DNA of 64,000 nucleotides from Caprella mutica. Its lineage: Eukaryota > Arthropoda > Malacostraca > Amphipoda > Caprellidae. Under the pieces are notes generated by a model that did no database searches, was not told where the DNA came from, and worked only from the letters and a program-made list of their open reading frames with translations. How positions within the stretch are numbered: the stretch's first letter is position 1; each line of letters opens with the position of its first letter. The stretch lies in contig CANNZV010000332.1 in the NCBI GenBank assembly GCA_947561585.1, forward strand, positions 310,001-374,000, written 5' to 3'. Shown piece by piece: positions 28,001-37,000 of the stretch. The translations under genes and the position numbers were made by a program.

Positions 28001-31000
28001 TTTTTTTATGTATCCATTCTAAAACCGTCATTGCTTAAGATTGTACGCGTACAATATTTATATTAATTCAAACTTGGGTACACTTTTTTGTGGGTCACCC
28101 TGTATATCTACGAATTAAACGGTTTAAGTTTTTTTGCCACTACAGTCACAGCCACTACTTCAAAATATTATCCATTTCGAGTCATGAAGATTTTATCTAA
28201 TTTTCTATTTTCGAGTCATTTCCCAATTTCATATTTGCGTAGATTTAATCTCTATAACTTTGGGACATTTACGTACACTGGATACACTGAACCTGATTGC
28301 AAGAAGTCCTATATTCCTTTTAACAACACGCACTAAAACAGCCTCCAATTCTTGGTAGACATCTTTAGTAAATATATTAATAGTTTTTAATATCTTCTTC
28401 AAGCTCAATTATTTGGGGTAAAAATACTAAGAAATGACACCGTAAACACTAAAAATTACTATTAAATTTTCCTTTGTTCTCAGCATCACAGGCAACATTT
28501 TTTTTATTGATTCACTTTTCGAGCACCTGTGTTTACCTTCATTCAATGTAGGGTAAATTACGAATTATCGTACAGATTTACATCTTCGTTCAGATAAGAA
28601 AAACTACAACCAGTTGAATACCCATCCGCAATTTTGCGAAAGTAATAAAAATATTAATATAGTCATTTCTTGTATGACCGAAAAAGTGGAACCGTGCGAT
28701 AACTCTGTACTTGCCCCCAGTGTCTCTAGAAGGGCTGTGTTCCTCAGTCTGTTTGTAGGTATGTTAATGTACATTGTTTTCGTCTCTCTTGTCTAGACGA
28801 ACTTTAGAAAATAATAACCCGTACTGTATGTAACAGGTACTATCAGATAAAAGAGTCACTGTGATGATGTACTATCAGAGAAAAGAGTCACTGTGATGAT
28901 GTACTATCAGAGAAAAGAGTCACTGTGATGATGTACTATCAGAGAAAAGAGTCCCTGTGACGGTGTACTATCAGAGAAAAGAGTCACTGTGATGATGTAC
29001 TATCAGAGAAAAGAGTCACTGTTATGGTGTACTATCAGAGAAAAGAGTCACTGTGATGATGTACTATCAGAGAAAAGAGTCACTGTTATGGTGTACTATC
29101 AGAGAAAAGAGTCACTGTGATGATGTACTATCAGAGAAAAGAGTCACTGTGATGATGTACTATCAGAGAAAAGAGTCACTGTGATGATGTACTATCAGAG
29201 AAAAGAGTCACTGTTATGGTGTACTATCAGAGAAAAGAGTCACTGTGATGATGTACTATCAGAGAAAAGAGTCACTGTTATGGTGTACTATCAGAGATTT
29301 TGTTTGCATTATATATTTTTCCCTGCCTGTACACAAAAGAATATAACTTGATTGATTTTCAAGTATTTTCACCATAAAAAATACGCTCAAAATATTACGA
29401 TTCTACTCATCTTATGATCTTATCCAGCAATGTTTATATCGCACAAGTTCCTATCTTTTGTGAATGTGAATAAATGAGAAAAATTTTAATATTAAATTAG
29501 CAATATATATCTAACTCCAAATACATTGATGTTTCATCAATAAAAATAATCTCTTAATTCAAACAAATGATGCGAAGATATTCTACTGTGAATTTATATT
29601 TATAGTATTTTTTGTTAATCTTAACTTGCACGATTTTATAGGTGTACTATTTTCAGTACTTTAGTTATCAGATAGCACACTAATGATGTGAGTGCTTTGA
29701 ATGAAGTGCAAGATATTAAAGTGTTCAATGAAAGGAAAACATGTTCATCACACCAAAAGTCTGACTGTCATTGAGGCAACCTTTCCTGGAAAACTGCTAA
29801 TCCAATTCAGATCAGGAACTGCTGAATTAACTAACTCTTTAAAGCTACTGTAAACAGGAAGATGATCACCAGGTCATTTCTTAGAAATTATTATATAACA
29901 TTAAGTAATTTTTAATTTGAAGTAATAAATTAAGTGATTGTATGTTAAATCAATTGTCAAGTGCACAATCACTTGCTTGGTATATGGTGATAGATTTCAA
30001 AAATTCTAAACCAAAAATTATTTTTTTCAAAGCATATATTCATATCATCGATATGAATATTATAATTCACATATCTAATCCTCATTGAAAAACTAGTAAA
30101 TTAAGGCAAAAACAACTCGATTTTCTTGATAAAAATAGTATAAACTAAGAAAAGAGGAAAACAGTACAAACATATTTTCTTTGCATTTATTTATACAGGT
30201 GCATTCGTTGCATATACGAACTAATTAATGCAGGTGAGATAATTACAAAAGCCTACCTGTCTCCCGAATATTTACTTGGTTACTTATGAGTTCAGTAACC
30301 CTGGGTTTTAACTTTGGCTGAACACTATTAAGCATCATGCTAATAAAAATCACCACCTATGAATACAGGCTGCCCCTTTAAAGTAGAAGACGTAATTTCA
30401 TAATAACCTGATATCCATGATAATCTATTATCATCTTATAGTTTTTTGCTATCACAGACAAGTAGCATGATAACCAATAAAACCGGTATTCACATGAACT
30501 ATTTCTACTCTTATATTTTTAACTTCAGGTACGCTATACAAATATTAAAATGTCAGTACTTTAAATAAAGAGGAAGGATTTATGACAGGGTGGTTCTACT
30601 AAGATTCCTTTTACATCATCACAAACATACTTATCTGACTCCATGTATAGCTTATTGAAATCACTTTCTACGTTTAGTTAGTTATTTTAATCATGTTGAG
30701 ATTTGTATCAGTTAGGTAGATCAGTATAAGGTGGTAGTTAACTGCTATCTTCAAATTCTTCACTCTTCCTGTTTACCAAAGTAGTCTTAGTTAGACTAGA
30801 TAGTCTCATGAATTTACTCAGGACTGGAGTTGTTTGTTTATTAGTCCAAATATAGTATTATTCAACTATTCGTATCTTAACATTGACATCCGAAGAAAAA
30901 AATCAGATTTTAAAATTCGAAGATCATCACATTGGATAGTTTTTGTTACCGCTAAACTATTCATCAAAGTTATTGTAAATAATCAATAAAATTTTATATG

Positions 31001-34000
31001 TCCTCCATGATAGTTTTTTTTTCTTTTCTAGTCAGCAACAAATTATTTCAAGCGTTTCTGTATTTTATAGTACTAAGTTTTGTATTATTAGGTTATTACT
31101 ATTATAAATAGAACTAATTTATGCAAATATTTTGATTCTAATAAGTATATGGTTGTCACAATATGCATTCAATATCATAGATCCCGAAATATTATAGACG
31201 GAGAGAGAATTAAAAAGTATTGAATCGTTCCAAACCAGCGGTATACAGTGTTCGATACCATTTCATTTCGTCTATGATATTCTTAATATTTATTATTTTA
31301 AAAGCATATTGTCACTACCTAACTAATAAACTTCCACGTAACCTTTAGATTATGTATAGCAGCAGTGCCAGTACATAATGTGAATCGTATATGCCCTTAT
31401 GTGATAGGTATGATGCCTAAACCTATAATTTACTGGCCACATCTTTCATCTTTTTTGATCAGCATGAGAGGTCACAGTACCACATTGACACAAGGTTGTC
31501 TGTACCTATGACACGTACATTTACTTCACAGTAACCTTTTCTAATGATAGGAAGTCAGTTATACATATATAACGTTTATTTTTAGTCATGCAAGCCTCAC
31601 TCTATCATTTTAATGTCAATTCAGTTGAAGTTTGCTACAGATTTGATACTTATGATAGTATCAATAATAGGGACACCGTATAATGTGAACTATTGAGAGG
31701 TGGTCTCATAAGATTATTAAACTTGTAAATTGTTACATTAAATTTCATATTGTAGCCTTTGTATTAATTTTCAATATGCTAAATAAATAGTATTTACATC
31801 AACGTGGCTAAAGTTGTGATTGTTTTTGTAACTCCAGTTTTACGAAAATTTTCCCATCAAAATGCAATTGTGTATTGTGATTGAAACATATATCTTTTCT
31901 ATAAGATAATCTTGAAGAATTTTCAATGATACTGAATTATAAGGCACTCAGTTTGATAACCAAACTCTCAATTTTGTACTTAACACCTACCTCAAATCTT
32001 TTCTGACTCTTTATCTTCCTTTTCCATTGCAGGCGCTTTCCTCATCCCGTACCTAATCATGATGGTGCTAGAGGGGGCACCTCTCTTCTTCATGGAACTC
32101 GGCATGGGCCAGAAAATGCGCATGGGGTCACTAGGTAAAGAATGAATCTTTCCCTTATTACTTAAAAATAACACTAGTTAGCAGTAGGTACAGATAATTT
32201 TTTAACTATTCATCAAATTTTCAATAAACCTGCCCTAGATAATCAGTGCATTCGTTATTTTCAGGTGTGTGGAATCAAATATCGCCGTGGTGGGGAGGAA
32301 TTGGTATAGCATCAACCATAGTATCATTTTGCGTCGGTTTATACTATAATGTCATCATTGCTTGGTGCTTCTACTACCTTTTCAATTCTTTTAAGGTGAG
32401 TTAACAACTTTTCCATTTATAGTATGCCTGGCAACGAAAAAGAGAGCTTAACCCAATGGCTAATTCTTAGAATCTTTAAAGACGTAGAACATTGTCCAGA
32501 CTATAATTTTGTCTGATGATTAAAAGAAATACACGTTGATAATATTCTACTTCACTGTTTGTGATCATAAATTTATTCGTAATTGTTTTACAGAGCCCCC
32601 TACCTTTCTCCGTTTGCCCCAATGAGACGATTGGCAACGTCACGCAAGTCGTGGAGGAATGCGAGATGAGTTCAGAAACAGCCTACTTCTGGTTCAGACA
32701 GACTATTGACGCTGGAGACAGCATATCAGAGCCTGGAAGTAAGATTTTTATTTCTAATTAGAGTAAAAAATTTCAGTATACAATTAATATTGCCAGGTTG
32801 AATGGAAGGGGCAGAGTCACGCCATTCTAATGTTTTAATATTTCTAAAAAAATTCAATGATAATTTGCATTTTTTTACTAATTTAATTAAATTATAAATA
32901 ATATTCTATTCTCTTAATATCTAGAAGATCCCATGATCCCAATATCTAGAAGATCCCCCTAATACTGAATATGTCAGTATTAGTAAACTACGATACATGA
33001 ACAACATTTGCAGTTCTTAACCCTTTAGTGAGAAATAATACCAACAAGTTCAGTACTATCACGTATTTACAGTCTGTTAGTGCTTGCTCTTTTTCAGTCC
33101 TATGACTAACTGTTCTACTTACCCTCATTTTCTTTGTTTGTTATTTAAATTTATTACTCTATTCCTTCTGATGAGATTATTTTTTACCAATATAATACCC
33201 ACAAGATGCTTAAATTCACAATTCGAGGATTTCCTTTTTTCTACTATTTGGTTCAAATTATATAGTGCTCAGTACTCACTTGCTCTTTACAAAAGTCTTG
33301 AATTTTCTAAACAATTTTTTAGTCTATATTTATTTTGGCAATCCCTACAATCTACATCCCATGCAATATACGTCACATTGAGTTCAGATTACACTAGTTA
33401 GGTAGGTTTTTAAGTGACTACCCTAATTAGGTATTTTAGGTGGCTATCCAAGTGAGGTCCTTTTTTTTTTCTTGTTTTAAATGACTTCCCTATTTAGGTA
33501 GTTCTAAATGATTACCCTAGTTAAATAGATTTAAATGACTATCCTAGTTAGGTAGTTTTAAATGACTATCCTAGTTAGGTAATTTTAAATGACTACCCTA
33601 TTTAGGTAGTTTTGAATGACTATCCTAGTTAGGTAATTTAAATAACTATCCTAGTTAGGTAGTTTTAAATGACAACCCTAGTTAGGTAGTTTTAAATGAC
33701 TGCCCTAGTTTGGCAGTTAAAGTGATTACCCTAGTCAGGTAGTTTTAAGTGACTACCCTAGACCCTAGTAAGGTAGTAGTTATTTACCTAGGTACTGACT
33801 GACAACTTTAGTACCTGTGACCACTCTGCTCTATAAAAAGTTGTGCAAGACTATCAACCTTGAATAATTTTTACCTTAACATTGAAACGCTAAACTCGTA
33901 AATACATGCGCTATAAAAGGTTTAATCATTATAAATAGTAAATAATTTATTAATCATTATAAATTGATAAAATACATTAGCTACATATTTTGATAATTAA

Positions 34001-37000
34001 AAATGTTTCTATTATTAATTTCAATATATTTTTTAATTATATATGTAAAAAAATTATAGTGATATAAATTATAGAATTGTTGAAAAATCTAATTTATCTC
34101 ATATTTTAAATTGCTAGGTACATTATAAATTTAAGGAATCACTATTAAATTATTAGAAATAATTTTATTACCTATTTTTCGTATTCAATTTTCGTTGTTA
34201 AAAATTAGCAATTAATGTTAAAATAATGAGCAATATTATGTCGTTTCCTTAGATATTTTATATTGTTTTAAACGACTTTTTAAATTACTTTATTTCCTAT
34301 AAAGTGAAGACCTCGTAAGCAAATTACTGTACAAACTAGCGGAATATGTTAATTAATTAGCTACCTAGCAACTAAATGGCAAGCATGTTTGTAGGTACTT
34401 TACTAAAACGTGATAAACTAAACTAGTATTACCTATATTCAAATATAGGTACTGTTATATACACTTGAATAATATAGAATTAAACTATTTACACTTTCGA
34501 TAGTTAAACATGATTTTTTTGCTATTCTTAAAAAGGTAATTAAATTTAATGATTACAATACGACTACCACATCTTGCGTTGTTTTGTGTCGTTGATATTA
34601 AAATGTCTCATCCCTAGTTCCCACTGCGCTAGAGTAGGTAACATACACCAGTAGATAATTGCACGCCAGTTTAGCGTTTTTTGTGGCCACACCAGAACCA
34701 AGTGATGGACAAAAAGTTGTTGACGCCGTCATGAGGACCAATAAACCTTGATTACGAGACCAAATTAAAGTGACAACTACTGGCGGTACTGTTGGCGCCT
34801 TCGCTACACTAACTTGCGTCTGGCATTAATGCTTAGCTAGGGGCTAAATACACCTGCCAAATTTCTTTGGATATTGTTTGCTTGCAAGTTAATTCTCATA
34901 CTGATGCTCATGATAGACTATTATCTCTACAACTTCTCACGATATATCAATCAAAGATATTTAACTATTATATCTTTATATTAATAATTTATGTAGTTAT
35001 AATACTTATCCTTAATAAAGGTTAATGATAAGGTAGACTCTATGATAGATATTTTTATCTAATGGGAGGAGTATAAAATATTAAGTCTGATTGGTCAAGA
35101 GAGCAGGCATGTCCTACAAACCTTCAATTAGTATCTTTTGATTGGTCGGCAGTTTCCCGCCATAGATTCGCATCAAGTGCGTTCTTTGTGCTCTAGCTGG
35201 ACTGCTAGAGGTTAAATCTGATATAGACATTTGAGTTGAAATACTTCAACTTCCTACTTTCGGAACAGTGCACGATCTACCTTCTAACATGAAAATTGAT
35301 AGTTAGTATAGAATTAATTTATGATTCCAAAATTATGATTCAATTAATGCACATCATTTTTATGTCTCAATACTAAAAATCTAAACGAGAGAAATAAGTA
35401 AATAATTACAACATGATTTGATTTCTGTTACTTTTCAATTTCCGTTACGTTTAATGGTAAGAAATTCAATGAATTATTTTCTCTCAAGTTGGCATCGCTT
35501 ATACCAAGATTTAATAAATAGGTCTTAAGTAATTTTCAGTATCCCTTTCATGTTAACAATAATTTCTTTCAAAACTAAAATCTCAAAATTAAACGAGGTA
35601 AATGTTCACTATTTTTAGATAGAAAAGTGGTATCTAAACAAATTCAGCGGGGAACCACAGATTTTGAACAATATGTGCTTAATCTCAATATGTATCTTTT
35701 TCATTCTTAGCTGTACTTTTCTCAATTGGCATTGTCTCATTTTACCCAGATATAAAATGGTGGATGGCACTCTGTCTCATACTTTCATGGCTGGTCGTTT
35801 GGATCTGTATTATGAAAGGAATTCAGTCTTCCGGTAAGGTAAGGAGTTACATCCAATAGCTAATGCGGATAGGTAACATTTATTTCATCCCTTGAATAAA
35901 ATTCTAACATTAAGTGCAGATTTAGATAAAATCTTAGAAACAAAGCCTCACCTACGTTCAACATCAGTACATTATTTTGATAATGTTCATGAGGTGACTA
36001 ATTGATATTTAGTGAAATAAGCAGCGTCTGTCATCTTCGAATTAATTATTGATTGGTATACTTACCCAATGCATATTTTTTTGACACACGTATCTAATAA
36101 TATTCAACATACACTGCCTTTACTTCTAATTCACTTTCCTCTCCTTCAGGTGGTGTATTTCACGGCTCTCTTCCCCTATATGATCCTCATCATCTTCTTC
36201 GGCAGAGCCATCACCCTCAAAGGAGCAGGTGTTGGCTTGAAGCACATGTTTACACCAGATGTGAGTTGACAGTTGAGGCATTACTATTCATATAAAAACC
36301 TCTGCATGTAGATTAGTAATATTTGATATTTTCTCTTACAGATGTCGAAACTCTTAAGCCCAGTGGTGTGGATGGACGCGGCATGCCAAGTTTTCTACTC
36401 GCTTGGTCTCGCATTCGGTTCTTTGATCGCCTTCGCATCCTACAATCCCCAGAATAACAACTGTAAGAGGGACGCTATCTTCATGTGCTTCATCACTGTT
36501 TTTACGGCCACCTTTGCTACTGTTGATATCTTCGCTGTACTAGGGTTCAAAGCTGTCGCTAATTATGAGAAATGCATTCACCAGTGAGTACCTAGTTACT
36601 TGTGATATAAAATTATTTATTTTCTTAATTCTGGTAGCTGTTCAAATAATGAATAATTGTTTTTTTAACGGAAAATACTTATAGTATTAACTATTGGTTA
36701 ATTTTAATATACTAGCTACACATCTATCTGCCTATGTTTCTCACACTTACTATTATTCTTTGGGCAGCAATGCAGACAAAATTCACTCTATCTTGGATAA
36801 ATTGCCAGCCAACTCCTACCCTGAGAATATAACGATTGACAACTACGAAGAGATCTGGCCCACCATCTACCCGGAAATCAAAGGTGTTTACGAGAACATG
36901 ACACATAAACACTTCCAAAACTGCAGCATCCAGGCTCAGCTCGATGAGGTAACTGTAATATCTTGTTATATCTCGTGAAATTCAAAAAAGATATTTTAGC

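Larger units (their letters stand above)
10013..32032 (+). other. SLC6 intron 1 (22 kb)
   Basis: Bounded by donor GTGAGT and acceptor TTGCAG in matching phase. Filled with minisatellites, MITEs and transposon scraps; no host gene seen inside. ORFs longer than 60 codons inside it are repeat-driven or lack protein character. Confidence 0.85.

Noticed and set aside
28835..29297. CRISPR-like regular repeats
   Set aside because: Direct head-to-tail repeats with no unique spacers, in eukaryotic-type DNA.
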